This document shows, piece after piece, positions 1-9,859 of a stretch of DNA of 64,000 bases. Position 1 is the first letter of the stretch, and the number at the start of each line of letters is the position of its first letter. The stretch is from Meconema thalassinum (lineage: Eukaryota > Arthropoda > Insecta > Orthoptera > Tettigoniidae). The notes below the pieces were generated by a model that did not search any database, was not told the DNA's origin, and saw only the letters and a program-made list of their open reading frames with translations. A program made the translations under genes and the position numbers. Where the stretch lies: positions 49,599,348 through 49,663,347 of the forward strand of contig OX336393.1 in assembly GCA_946902985.2 (NCBI GenBank). The letters are read 5' to 3'.

Positions 1-222
1 TCGTTGAGTGATGGGTTGTTACCTCTTCTAGCGGAAGCATCGAACACTGGTCGAACAGATGTTGTTCCATAATCCTTGATCACAGGTCGATGAGACAGAT
101 AATGGCCACATATTTCACTCTGATCACCATTAATCTCCTCTATTATCCCTTCAGCTAGCCAGTCTTGAAATACTTTATCATATTCTTCCAAGTATCCGTT
201 ACTATCTAGCTTTCTCCTCGTT
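1..222 (-). pseudogene. BEL/Pao pol fragment, reverse transcriptase N-terminal part (runs off window)
   Basis: Read on the minus strand, this stretch is open and encodes the start of a BEL/Pao-type reverse transcriptase. The motifs YDKVFQDWLAEGIIEE, GHYLSHRPVIK and VRPVFDASAR are visible in order, as expected between the protease and the RT palm of BEL elements. It continues past the left edge of the window. It is the downstream half of the same reading frame that ends at 12706-12720: the gypsy-type element at 227-12679 lies between the halves. Family assignment rests on recognised motifs; the join is inferred from frame and motif order. Confidence 0.8.
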
Positions 223-226
223 ATAT
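223..226. repeat. Left target-site duplication of the gypsy-type element
   Basis: The left flank reads atat; the right flank (12680-12683) reads ctat, which on the minus strand is ATAG against ATAT. This is a 4-bp duplication with one mismatch, the size usual for Ty3/gypsy elements. Removing the insert plus one copy restores the BEL reading frame, which supports this placement. Confidence 0.55.
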
Positions 227-3049
227 TATACCCTTCAGTGTTCTTCTAGGATGCCGACTCTTACTCGGGTAGTGCTCTGTTCGGGGTGGCTCTAACTTAT
301 TCTAAACATCCTAGGAATATCGTCACAGGATCACAGGAGGCTTATCTTAAAATCAGTAGGTCAGAGAACTCCTAATATAAAATAATTTATTTCACAAAAA
401 CATCATCTCCCTTTTCTCCCAACCATAGACAAATAAAAACAAAATCAACTCCCTTAAATTACTGAAATCAACAACATCAAAAAAATGCACAAATAATGCT
501 TCACACTGGCTGAAACCAGGAATAGAAAATAGTCTATTTTACTGCAGTCCACTGCTTCAAGTCCAAGAGTTATTGTCAACAGACTTAATTCAAATAACTA
601 TGGCTTAAATAAACCAGCCATTCTATCACAATAAATTGCGCACTCAGGTTTATAACTTGCAAAATTTGTTCTTTGGGAAATCGGACATGTCTACTCGTAC
701 AATCATCATCTTTCCTCACAAGAGTCAGATAATGAAGACAATAGATTTACTCTAGGTCACGGGCATGTGTGTTTTTATAACTTTAAAAACAATTACTTCT
801 CTCAGAGCTATGACTCCGTTAATTATGGTAAAATAAACAAGTCAACATACATGAAGCATCAAATAAATACTTCGGCGGCCGGTGCGCCGTGATTATTAAT
901 AAACAACAACTATAATGAATGCACTCCAAAAATAATGACAATAGAATACATCGCTTCCTGAAGCGGTACACAAGAAGAAACCCCGGGAAGTTGGGCTACC
1001 TCCCTTCATAGAATACAATAACAACCTCGACCTTGTGACAGACACACTTTCACCGCACTAAACAGCTGGCCGGCAACAACCTTCCTGGCTGCTTTAGAAT
1101 TCAGACGGCTTACCACATCTCTACCTGTCTCTTAAAGACTCCCTTTTACCTGCCTTGGGCTCGAGCAATACAATAACTTTCCGACGGAGCTAAAGTGGAC
1201 TCTCATCAGATAATGAATTCAATCATTTTACTTACCATTTATATATCATCGAAGAATGCGGGAATATCACCTCCGCTATTATTTACACTTACCCTTATAT
1301 ATCGTCGAAGAATGCGGGAATATCACCTCCACTATAATTTTCACTCACCATTATATATCATCGAAGAACGCGGGAATATCACCTCCGCTTTAATTCTGCT
1401 CGACCCAGGATCGACTCTCAGCCTTACCTGAATATATCTCACATTACCCTCCAGCCATTCTTGTCTTACCTCTTTTTACCTTCGTGTGATAATCACTTAC
1501 CATACTTATTATTCTCATAATTTCAGTGTCACTTACTGGTCTTGTCACAATATCGAGCGGTCTTCCCCATATTAGCTTTTACAATCACATTGTGCATAAG
1601 CACTATCAAACAAATTATTCCCTGGACTGTGCATTCAACAAGATTAATGACATCCCAAAACAAAACCATATTTAAAATAACACTTTGATGCTCATATACT
1701 TATTACGTTATAAAACACACAAAAATACTCATTACTGATAAACACACAAATCTACACAAACATGCCCGATATGCCTAAAATATCTATTTTTATCATAACT
1801 GCTTATGATCGAGATAAACTTATCCGATCCCAATGATGGGAAACATTATGGCCCACATGCCCCATACAATATTTACGTATCTCTCATATTTCCTGATGCG
1901 GTTCTGGTCCTTGAAATCAGTCCTCTTCATTAGTTGGTTCATCTTGATAGGAGGATAACTTACACACGGTTTTTCTCAAAATTTCACCAAAACAAAGGTC
2001 CACTGTGAATTATTACCATTAACACAATGCACGGTTCTCGCACATGAAGCTCCTATCTCCTATAGCTATCATCAACTTACTTAGTTCGGCTGACAGTTCA
2101 TAGCTTCCTAGAATACTGGTTTAGCTGTTAATAGCTCGGGCGGCTATACCTATCATTACAACTGCGTCATACTGTTATGATATGCACTGTTCTACTTCGC
2201 ACTCGCGAATACTTAGCGATGTTCAAATTTCGGAGGTATAGTTGCTCCTACTTATAAACTTGAAAAAAAAAATAATAATTTCTGAGGGCTTGAGGCACGG
2301 GCTTCCGCCTCTAGCGATGCCCCAAAGTAGACTGACTTCGCTGTGTTTCAATCCATTATTTATACGATTTCTCTTGAAGGGACGTGGAGTAGGGGGATTT
2401 CAGAATTTATTTCCAAAATAACACTCACATGAATATGCGAACTAGCTCCTTAGAACGTCCTCATTTCCAATGTCTCAATGACTCCTTTTTATTCAGAATC
2501 CGATCGTTGGATCCTTATATAATGAGCTCCGTAATTTGCTTCATTGTCCCTTAATTTCGGCGGGATTTGATCGCCTCTAGCGTCTCTCACTGCCATTGGT
2601 CGTTTCAAATCCACCCCCTGATTTCATTTTAATTCTGGCAAAAATCACAGAATAATCCAATTTAAATTTTGACGATATTTCTGAGAGGCTGGGATAATCC
2701 CCTATACAATGGTATAATTCCTGTTTCTGTATTCTAATTACTGCTCTAATCCCTTTCAAATGGGCGGGGTTTATTTGGTAGGTGATCGTTGAGGTATTCA
2801 AATTTACCCGCGTAGTGTAACGACCTCCGCGCGTTGTCTGGTCGCATTTGGTGTCCAGATGTGGATTTACTCTCCCCTGCTACCTTTGTCTGCGCTGGGA
2901 GAAAGCTTCTTCAAGTCACGTACGAACCATCCTTTTGTCATTCTAGTTTCACAAGCAACTTCTATTCTCACATCGACTTTGAGACATGAATTAAATCTTG
3001 TTGGAATAATATGTAGACTTTATGCTATCAGAGATGCATAAAGGTCACA
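227..3049 (-). repeat. 3' LTR of the gypsy-type element (left copy)
   Basis: The copy matches 9860-12679 with about 25-30 differences seen by eye, roughly 1 percent. On the minus strand it starts TGTGACCTTTATGC and ends GAAGGGTATA. A related solo LTR at 27456-30421 ends in the canonical TG...CA form, suggesting TATA replaced TGCA here. At 2.8 kb it is very long for a gypsy LTR. Short open frames inside (for example 1195-1431) recur in both LTRs and show no recognisable domain. Confidence 0.9.
1231..1400. repeat. Three tandem ~57-bp repeats inside the LTR
   Basis: Three units share the core cgaagaatgcgggaatatca followed by cctcc, with small differences. The same triplet occurs at about 10864-11033 in the other LTR. 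A diverged version of this motif array lies at 28520-28680 in the related solo LTR, so it is a conserved LTR component, possibly regulatory. Confidence 0.75.
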
Positions 3050-3379
3050 TTACCCTTCTGCAAAGGAAAAAATCGATATGGAACGTATGATTTTTTTCTC
3101 AATCTCGATCCGCCTCACGGATGCTGCAAGGTTCCGTCGTCATTCCTTATACTGTTTACTTGGTTCGTCACTGCTGGTCGCGCTTAGGGATTCCCTTGGT
3201 ACGATTCTTGTCTCCCTCTCCACATTCTTGCTAAGATTAGTGTCTCGGCTGTCTGGTGCAGGTAGCTAGCTATTGTCCGCCTTTCTCGCCCAGTTTTCTT
3301 ACTTCACGGCCCTCCATTGTAAACACCGAGTCTGTTTATGACCGACTACCTCCTCGTTCCACGTGCATTTGGCTCATCT
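3050..3379 (-). promoter_or_regulatory. 3' untranslated part of the gypsy-type element with polypurine tract
   Basis: Adjoining the LTR, the minus strand reads gcagaagggtaa, a plausible polypurine tract for plus-strand priming just before TGTGACC of the LTR. The remainder up to the end of integrase has no convincing coding sequence; no envelope-like gene is present. Confidence 0.55.
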
Positions 3380-4078
3380 TTATTCGATTTCCATAATGTT
3401 GACACCCACGGTATTCCGTGGTTGATCAAACGGTTCCCTTTTGTAATATAATTTGAGGTTTGAGCAATTTACAACTGATGTGCTTCCGCCATTTACGTCC
3501 TGTATCTTATATGCATTATTCCCCAAATTTCTTATGATTCGATAAGGTCCTATGTATGGAAAACACCATTTATGAAATACTTTGTTTGCTGGATCAGAGA
3601 TAGGTGGCCTCTTCAATAAAACTAGTTCATTGACGTTCAATTCCCTGTGAAAGCGTTTTCCTTTTAGTCTTCTTAGTCTCCTGTCAGCTTGTTCTCTCAT
3701 GTAGGTGATCGTCCGTTCGACTCTCAGCTGTGGTGCTGGCTGCGGATCTCTTGGGCAATCTAGTACTGTTGTCCAAGATCTCGGTGGTTGCTGGTTCAAG
3801 TGTAACGTGTATGGTACTTGTCCAGTTGACTCATGACGTGTCATATTGATGCAAATCTCAATATTTTTCAATGTATCGGCCCAACGATGATGTTCTGTAG
3901 GTATGAACATGCGTATGTGCTTCGAGACCTCACGTAAAACTCTTTCGCTCGGATTTCCCTGTGGATGGCGTATGCTAGATAGTACATGTTTGATGTCTAG
4001 CTCATTTAATCCGCGCTTAAATTCTGCTGATGTGTAATAACTTCCATGATCGGAAAGGATAAATTCAGGCTTTCCCAT
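3380..4078 (-). CDS. Gypsy-type integrase, catalytic C-terminal half (232 codons)
   Basis: This is the second half of the integrase core, which inserts the element cDNA into host DNA. The second catalytic aspartate is in FILSDHGSYY (residue 10) and the glutamate in HPQGNPSERV (residue 45), a D-x34-E spacing. A basic C-terminal region with an LLKRPP...GPYRII pattern resembles the SH3-like integrase tail. The reading frame is the same as that of 4121-5083; a single TAG at 4121-4123 separates them. The first methionine here is internal and not a real start. Confidence 0.85.
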   Translation of the reverse strand: MGKPEFILSDHGSYYTSAEFKRGLNELDIKHVLSSIRHPQGNPSERVLREVSKHIRMFIPTEHHRWADTLKNIEICINMTRHESTGQVPYTLHLNQQPPRSWTTVLDCPRDPQPAPQLRVERTITYMREQADRRLRRLKGKRFHRELNVNELVLLKRPPISDPANKVFHKWCFPYIGPYRIIRNLGNNAYKIQDVNGGSTSVVNCSNLKLYYKREPFDQPRNTVGVNIMEIE

Positions 4079-4120
4079 TATAGGTATAACTCGATTCTTG
4101 ATGCGGCTTAGGACCTGTTT

Positions 4121-5083
4121 CTATGTTGTTTTCTGGATAGCACATAAAACAACAAATTTAGAAAAGACGTCCACACATACAAGGACATGTCGCACTCCTC
4201 TACGTCCTTTTGGCAATGGACCCAGACAGTCCGTAGCAATGAGCTCTAACGGTTTCTGTGGCAGTATTGGCTTTGGGTATTGTCTCATGAGGAAGTTATT
4301 GGGTTTTGCGCGCTGGCAAATATCGCATGTCTTCAGGACATCGCGTATAGTAATCCTCATCCGTGGCCAAGTGAAAGCTTCACCTATTGTTGCTTGTGTC
4401 TTGTCTAACCCTATGTGACCAAGCGTATAATGAGTATGCCACACTAATTTCCTCTGTAACGAAGCTGGTAACAATATCCGTAACTTGACATGATCCTCAT
4501 CTATAAATTTATGGAGCATATTATTGAAGTATGAATAACTTCTCGCTTGAGCTTCAATCTCTCGATATGCTGGGGTATCAGGTGTTATCTCTCTCTTGAG
4601 GAATTTAATCATCTGCATCATCCATGGCTCCTTTTCTTGTTCCTGCGGTAACCTCTTCAGTTCTTGTAAGAAATCTTCATCTTCGTTTGTCAGCTCAATG
4701 TGTTGCACTAACATTTCCTCCTGCTGTGCCTCTTCTTCTGGATTTCGGCTCAAAATATCCGGGATTACATTCAATTTTCCTGATATGTGCTCAATTTGTA
4801 TATCAAACTGCTGCGCATAAATGGCCCATCTGTTGACGCGTTCACTTACCATGGTGGTCTTAAATAAGAAAGTCAGCGCCTTGTGATCAGTGCGGATTGT
4901 TATGGAAAAACCATAGATAATACGACGCCATTGTTGTAGCGCGTATATGATCGCCAAAAGCTCCAGTTCTGAGATGGTATAACTTTTCTCATGTTTTCTT
5001 AATTTCCTGCTGATGAATGCTAGGTATGAACGGTTTGCCGTTCTCTCTGCGTCTTCTTGGAAAAGCATTGCTCCGATGCCCAC
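4121..5083 (-). CDS. Gypsy-type RNase H and integrase N-terminal half
   Basis: Residues 1-110 are RNase H, with ELELLA near 39-44, RTDHKAL at 64-70 and PDILSR near 108-113; this degrades the RNA strand after reverse transcription. Residues 212-260 form the integrase zinc-binding HHCC motif (H218, H223, C253, C256). ATDCLGPL near 283-290 gives the first catalytic aspartate of the integrase core. A TAG at 4121-4123 ends the frame, which otherwise runs straight into the next integrase segment. Upstream it is in frame with the RT segment, separated by one TAA at 5150-5152. So pol is broken by simple nonsense changes here. Confidence 0.87.
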   Translation of the reverse strand: MGIGAMLFQEDAERTANRSYLAFISRKLRKHEKSYTISELELLAIIYALQQWRRIIYGFSITIRTDHKALTFLFKTTMVSERVNRWAIYAQQFDIQIEHISGKLNVIPDILSRNPEEEAQQEEMLVQHIELTNEDEDFLQELKRLPQEQEKEPWMMQMIKFLKREITPDTPAYREIEAQARSYSYFNNMLHKFIDEDHVKLRILLPASLQRKLVWHTHYTLGHIGLDKTQATIGEAFTWPRMRITIRDVLKTCDICQRAKPNNFLMRQYPKPILPQKPLELIATDCLGPLPKGRRGVRHVLVCVDVFSKFVVLCAIQKTT

Positions 5084-5149
5084 TAAAGATGCATCTGCTT
5101 GAATTATAAACCTCTTCGAGATATCTGGGTAACCCAGTTTGATGTTATT

Positions 5150-5824
5150 TTACAGTAATTCCTTCGTGGCTATGAATGACCTCTCACACTCTTCGTTCCA
5201 AAACCAACGGTTATTCTTTTTTAGCATCTCTTGTAATGGTGCTACTACTTCGGTGTATCCTGGACAGTTTTCACGAAAGAAATTGGTGGCTCCCAAGAAC
5301 ATCCTTATGTGCTTGACTCTGGTTGGTCGAGGAAAATTTTTAATGGCTTCGATTTTCACTGGATTGGGCCTGATCCCTTCTCCATCAACAATATGTCCTA
5401 AATATAAAATTTCGTGCTGAAAAAAGTGTGATTTTTTTAGATTGATCTTGAAATTTGCCCTTTCTAGGTTCTCTAACAACTTGCTTAAATTTTGCATGTG
5501 TTCCTCATTGCTTTCTGATGCTAGTAAGGTATCGTCGACATATCTGACAGTCATGTCTTTCACTTCTTCTGTTAAATTTCGATCCAATGCTCGGATTAGT
5601 GCAGATCCGGCTGTCTTAACTCCAAATGGTAAACGACACCAGGTGAAACTCTGATTGTCGAATAGAAATCCTGTTAACAGCTGTGATTTCACTTCTAACT
5701 CGATGTGCCAATAGCTATTCGCTAGGTCGACAGACGAATATATTTTCTTCTTATGGAACTTCTTGAGTACATCCTTAATTAGTGGTGCACGGTCGGTTTC
5801 ATCTATTAATCTGGGTGCGAGCAT
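5150..5824 (-). CDS. Gypsy-type reverse transcriptase palm and fingers
   Basis: Core RT motifs are present: YSSVDLANSYWHIEL (catalytic D33), LPFGVKTAGSA near 65-75, the YVDD box at 95-98, and YLGHIVDGEGIRPNP and FLGATNFFREN further on. The enzyme copies the element RNA into DNA. It follows 5799-8012 with a frame change: the two open frames overlap over 26 bases around 5799-5824, so RT begins in the previous frame (VRLCLDAR) and continues here. A TAA at 5150 ends this stretch although the frame continues into RNase H. Confidence 0.88.
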   Translation of the reverse strand: MLAPRLIDETDRAPLIKDVLKKFHKKKIYSSVDLANSYWHIELEVKSQLLTGFLFDNQSFTWCRLPFGVKTAGSALIRALDRNLTEEVKDMTVRYVDDTLLASESNEEHMQNLSKLLENLERANFKINLKKSHFFQHEILYLGHIVDGEGIRPNPVKIEAIKNFPRPTRVKHIRMFLGATNFFRENCPGYTEVVAPLQEMLKKNNRWFWNEECERSFIATKELL

Positions 5825-8012
5825 CGAGACACAACCTCACTGAACCATTGGGCTTCGCCACCGCTAATATGGCGTTCAAATATGGGGTTGGAGCTTTCTT
5901 AATTATGCCCCCTCTAAGCATCTCGTCTATAATTTTTCTAACTGCTGCACGCTGCTTTTCTGGAATTGGGTAGAGTCGGCTCTTAAATGGTGTCCAGTCA
6001 TCTACCTGCATAGCGTACTTGAAATTTAATATTTTTCTCGGTAGTGTATTAAATGCTGCTGAGTGTTTACATAGCGTTTGTGCCAAGCAATTTCTTTCAT
6101 CATCATTTAGCTTTGCCTCTCTTAATTTTTCTTTCAAAAGTGCCTCAAAACTGTCTTTGTTGCCATCTTCTTCTACTGCCATGGACCACATTTCATCTTC
6201 CAATTCTTGCTTTCCCTCCAGGAGTCCTGTGTTCGAGTCCTCTTCATCTGCTTGACTTTCTTCTTCTTCTTCCTCATGAATGGTCTCCAGCGTCCAAATG
6301 TCAGCGTCTCTATCTAAGCCGTGGTTATTCATGTTCAGTTCCACTGCTGATAATCCTTCCATATTTCTGAATTTAATTACATTGTTGCGCAGGTCAATCA
6401 CTGCTTGGTGCTCATATAGGAAATCCGCCCCCAGAATCAAATTTACATTCATCTTGTTCATCACCATGAATACGTGTGAGAAAGTGTGTCCTAATATTTC
6501 TAGATCCAGTTGTACCTGAAATTTGCATACAGCTGATTTTTCGGGAATTACTCCTCTAATTTTGACCTGTGGTACTGGAATCGTAGGTATTCTCTGTTTC
6601 TCGCTTAGAGCTTTAATTAATGCCTCTGATACTAAACATAGCTGTGCCCCTGTATCCACTAATCCTTTTACTCTTAGTCGTTCTATCCTCGTAATGATGA
6701 CTGGTAATTTCCTCAAACAATGTTGTTCCGGTTGAATAATTTCACGTGTAAAATCCTCCGGAGTTGCGATCCATTCCTCGATGTTCGCTATCAACCACTG
6801 TGTCTTATCTGGCGTGAAAATTAGCCTATCTCCTTCACCCTCTAATACATTTTTTTTAATAGCCCCCGTGTTCCTCTTCTCATTCTGGCTTTCACGATGC
6901 TGTTGCGCTAATTCACTCTCTGCTCCAGTGATTTCCATATCTGGGTTCTCGCGATTCTCCATCGTCCTTCGCCAGCGATCCTTTTCCGTCTCTTGGCTGC
7001 GATGCAACTCATCTAGGTATCGTTGTGATGCCTCATGCCTGTTTTGCAATTCCCGTCGACTGTCTTCCGTGTATCCTCGGTTCTCATCTCGTCCTCGGTT
7101 CCACGTTCTATTATCTCTTCTATCATATCTGCGATGATGATATGGACCTTCGCGACCACGCCCTCTCCATTCATCTCTCCTGTACTGTTGTGGCTGCCAG
7201 TTCCTCTCGTTCCTTGGTTCATATCTCCTTTGCTCCTCTTTCGGCAAGTCTGACCTTCCGTTATTATTCCCGCTTCTATGGCTAACATTCGTGTTGGTGC
7301 TCTGCTCTCTAGTTTTGACTAGCTCGGCTTGGTGTACCAGCGCTGCGCTGTCACTCGCTCTGACGTGTCTATTTTGATTATTTAATGACGTCTCATCCAA
7401 CTGACGTAACACCTCCTCTGCTTGCAGTGCGCTCGAGACGTTTGCCGCAATTAAAAACTGTTGTACCGGTAACGGAAGCTGTTTTCCAATTGTCATCACC
7501 AGTTCTGACTCCGGTGGTAAAATATCCATATCCTTCAGTCTGAGTAGCTGAGCCGAAAAATATTCTGAATAACGTGTAGGCTGTGAAGCATGATACTTCC
7601 TACTATATAATTCCATCCTTAAACTATGTTGTATGGACATGCTCCAGTAACGACGTAAAAATGCATGCTTGAAGGTATCCATGTCCTCAAAGGTGTAGCG
7701 AAAACTTCTGAACCACGTCAGAACGCTATCCGCAAGTAATTTCTCAGTTATTCTGAGTTTCTTATTCTCAGGAATGTTATTGTCTGTAAGGTAGTGTTCT
7801 AAGTCTTTTAGAAAAGCTTTCGGCGTTTGTGAACCATCATTGTTAAATTTTCGTGGGCGATCCTCCTGCATTCTAATTATCTGGACATACTGTGTAGTTA
7901 TTATTATTATTAGTGCCAGTCGGCTGTTGAGGTGTTGAGGCAAGTCCTCTAAATGTTTGGAACCATTCATTATTCTCGCTACCTGCGGTCGCACGGCCCG
8001 GACTAAGTTCAT
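5799..8012 (-). CDS. Gypsy-type Gag capsid, protease and start of RT (737 codons)
   Basis: The N-terminal third resembles a retrotransposon Gag capsid (FLKDLEHYLTDN, VLTWFRSFRYTFEDM, FKHAFLRRYW). A long Arg/Asn-rich stretch follows and probably serves as the nucleic-acid-binding region; no CCHC knuckle is visible. The aspartic protease has GLVDTGAQLCLVSE and NLILGADFLYEH as flap-side motifs. The C-terminus carries the beginning of RT (YPIPEKQRAAV, AVAKPNGSVRLCLDAR) before a frame change. The first residues before about 7912 are probably spurious: Gag more likely enters this frame from 7873-9234 at an ATT-repeat run. Confidence 0.85.
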   Translation of the reverse strand: MNLVRAVRPQVARIMNGSKHLEDLPQHLNSRLALIIIITTQYVQIIRMQEDRPRKFNNDGSQTPKAFLKDLEHYLTDNNIPENKKLRITEKLLADSVLTWFRSFRYTFEDMDTFKHAFLRRYWSMSIQHSLRMELYSRKYHASQPTRYSEYFSAQLLRLKDMDILPPESELVMTIGKQLPLPVQQFLIAANVSSALQAEEVLRQLDETSLNNQNRHVRASDSAALVHQAELVKTREQSTNTNVSHRSGNNNGRSDLPKEEQRRYEPRNERNWQPQQYRRDEWRGRGREGPYHHRRYDRRDNRTWNRGRDENRGYTEDSRRELQNRHEASQRYLDELHRSQETEKDRWRRTMENRENPDMEITGAESELAQQHRESQNEKRNTGAIKKNVLEGEGDRLIFTPDKTQWLIANIEEWIATPEDFTREIIQPEQHCLRKLPVIITRIERLRVKGLVDTGAQLCLVSEALIKALSEKQRIPTIPVPQVKIRGVIPEKSAVCKFQVQLDLEILGHTFSHVFMVMNKMNVNLILGADFLYEHQAVIDLRNNVIKFRNMEGLSAVELNMNNHGLDRDADIWTLETIHEEEEEESQADEEDSNTGLLEGKQELEDEMWSMAVEEDGNKDSFEALLKEKLREAKLNDDERNCLAQTLCKHSAAFNTLPRKILNFKYAMQVDDWTPFKSRLYPIPEKQRAAVRKIIDEMLRGGIIKKAPTPYLNAILAVAKPNGSVRLCLDARTQINR

Positions 8013-9234
8013 TCATTCCTTCTACCTGAGTCTGGCTTGTGTTGAAATGGTTAGCCACACTGCTCGTCTCTTTACCGCTATTGTGAGCTTTCAGTTCAAG
8101 AAGCATTTCCTGTTGCTGTAAAGACTGTATCTCTGTCTTAATAATCTTCCGTTCTTGTATCTCCATTTTTCCTAGTAACTGCAGTTCGACCTCCTTTATC
8201 CTCTTTTGGTTTTCTTCCATTTGTTCTATGAGTTTCTTTCTATCCTCTTTCCCGTCAATTCCTATTTGTTGGCATGTCTTGTTTATTTCCACTCTTATTG
8301 CCTCATATCTATTTTCCTCTTTTCTCTTTCCCTCTTTCTTCTCGCTCTCCAGCTGATCGAGCCTGCCTCCTATCATTTCATTGCTTTCACGGATACTCTC
8401 CTTAAGTGCATCATTCTCATTCTCTTGAATGCTCCATCGTTCTGCTGAAGTCAAAGCTGCCTTGTCTATTTCCGTTCTAATCTCTATCATCTCTCCTTCT
8501 AAGCTGTGCAATTGTTTTGCCGCAGACTTAACCTCGTTGTCTACTCCTTTTATGGTAGCTTGGATTGCTAATTGTTCTATCTTTATCCCTTCTGTATTAG
8601 CGTTACATATTTCTTCTAGCTGTATGAGCTCCGCTGCCGTCTTTTCTTCACTGAACGCTATTGATTGCCTTAAGTTCGTCTCCATCTGACCTAACTGTGT
8701 GGTAGTCTCAAGCGTGATTTTAGCTATTTGCTCTGCTAATTTATCTGTCAGTTCCTCTTTTAATGCTTCCTTATTCAGCCTACCCTGTTCTGCAATTTGT
8801 TCCGTTAATTCCTCTTTTAATACTTCATTATTCCGCCTACCCTGTTCTGCAATTCGTTCCATTAACTGTGTGTTAGTAACTGTATTTTGTTCCGCGAGTA
8901 GTGCATTATTTGTCTTACTGTGTTCCGTTATCTGCTCCGCTATACGTGCATTGTTTAAATCACTCTGTTCTGCAATTCGTTCCGCAATACGTGCGTTGTT
9001 TAATTCACTCTGTTCTGCAATTTGTTCCGCTATCCGCTCTGTGATACGCAAATTGTTGATTTCGTTCTGCTCCGCTATACGTGCATTGTTGATTTCGCTC
9101 TGCTCCCTACATTCCCTCTTAAAGTGTTCGAACTGTTCCATTGTTCTAGCTACTGAACTCTCAATAATAAGTCGAATTTCCTCCACTGACGCCATATCAC
9201 ACAATATAATACTTATTTGAGAAGACTGGGGCAT
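7873..9234 (-). CDS. Gag N-terminal coiled-coil region (453 codons)
   Basis: The protein is dominated by heptad-like coiled coil. Residues about 45-160 are near-repeats of the phrase NNARIAEQ/ERIAEQ, followed by long charged helices. The end, PQQPTGTNNNNNYT, is encoded by an ATT/AAT trinucleotide run at about 7898-7912. There the overlapping frame of 5799-8012 continues with the Gag capsid, so either a repeat-length change or a recoding event joins the two. A coiled-coil front on Gag is unusual; assembly scaffolding is a plausible but unproven role. The start at 9234 is the first Met; MASVEE (near residue 14) is an alternative. Confidence 0.75.
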   Translation of the reverse strand: MPQSSQISIILCDMASVEEIRLIIESSVARTMEQFEHFKRECREQSEINNARIAEQNEINNLRITERIAEQIAEQSELNNARIAERIAEQSDLNNARIAEQITEHSKTNNALLAEQNTVTNTQLMERIAEQGRRNNEVLKEELTEQIAEQGRLNKEALKEELTDKLAEQIAKITLETTTQLGQMETNLRQSIAFSEEKTAAELIQLEEICNANTEGIKIEQLAIQATIKGVDNEVKSAAKQLHSLEGEMIEIRTEIDKAALTSAERWSIQENENDALKESIRESNEMIGGRLDQLESEKKEGKRKEENRYEAIRVEINKTCQQIGIDGKEDRKKLIEQMEENQKRIKEVELQLLGKMEIQERKIIKTEIQSLQQQEMLLELKAHNSGKETSSVANHFNTSQTQVEGMNELSPGRATAGSENNEWFQTFRGLASTPQQPTGTNNNNNYTVCPDN

Positions 9235-9859
9235 GAAGCCTCACGTACCCACCTTCTGCAATCATAAAATGAGTCGCTTAATCCCAATTTACGTAAATCC
9301 CATTAATGACTTTAATATGCTTGAAGAGCTGCCTATTTGATGTTTGCTTTTGTGAATAAATTTTCAGTTTACCCTTCTGCGTTAATTTTAACTTCCCAGT
9401 TCTGTCAATAAAGTACTGACATCACTCTTACGGTTCATGCCGTCCTACAACATACATTTGGAGTTTGCTACTAATTATCCAAATATAAGGGCGCCAAGAA
9501 AACGCTGCTTCTACCTAACTATGCAAAATAAACTCAGCATTTTCGATTATTTACTTTAAACAAAATCCTGGCTTTACTTTCCCCTGAATTACTTGTTAAT
9601 TTGGCCACACCATTCGGCGCCATGCTGCTAATGTCAATCGTGCCCAACTACAGGGCGACATGATGCTCAAACAGACCCAGGAGACAGGCCTCATGACAGG
9701 GGATGCTCTACATCTGTTTACATGACCTCAAGGGGGCATGTGCACTTCAGTAGGCTCCGGCTAGCTACTCTCTGACACTCTCCGTCACTGTGATCCACTA
9801 ATTAATAAAAGAAAACTAATATGGACATGAATAACTACATCATTATCACCCAATCCATA
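9235..9859 (-). promoter_or_regulatory. 5' leader of the gypsy-type element
   Basis: This is the stretch between the 5' LTR and gag on the minus strand. Directly after the LTR end the minus strand reads TATGGATTGGGTGATAATG; a TGG two bases in could start a primer-binding site, but I could not match it to a particular tRNA. No coding sequence is supported here. Confidence 0.45.

Noticed and set aside
1195..1431. 78-codon open frame repeated in both LTRs (also 10828-11064)
   Set aside because: It runs across the 57-bp tandem repeats and has no domain; its duplication follows from its place in the LTR.
3050..3379. Possible envelope gene in the gypsy-type element
   Set aside because: No open frame with signal peptide or membrane segment exists between integrase and the 3' LTR.
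8206..9220. Plus-strand frames opposite gag (for example 8699-9220)
   Set aside because: They are antisense shadows of the coiled-coil coding repeats and have low-complexity Ser/Cys-rich content.
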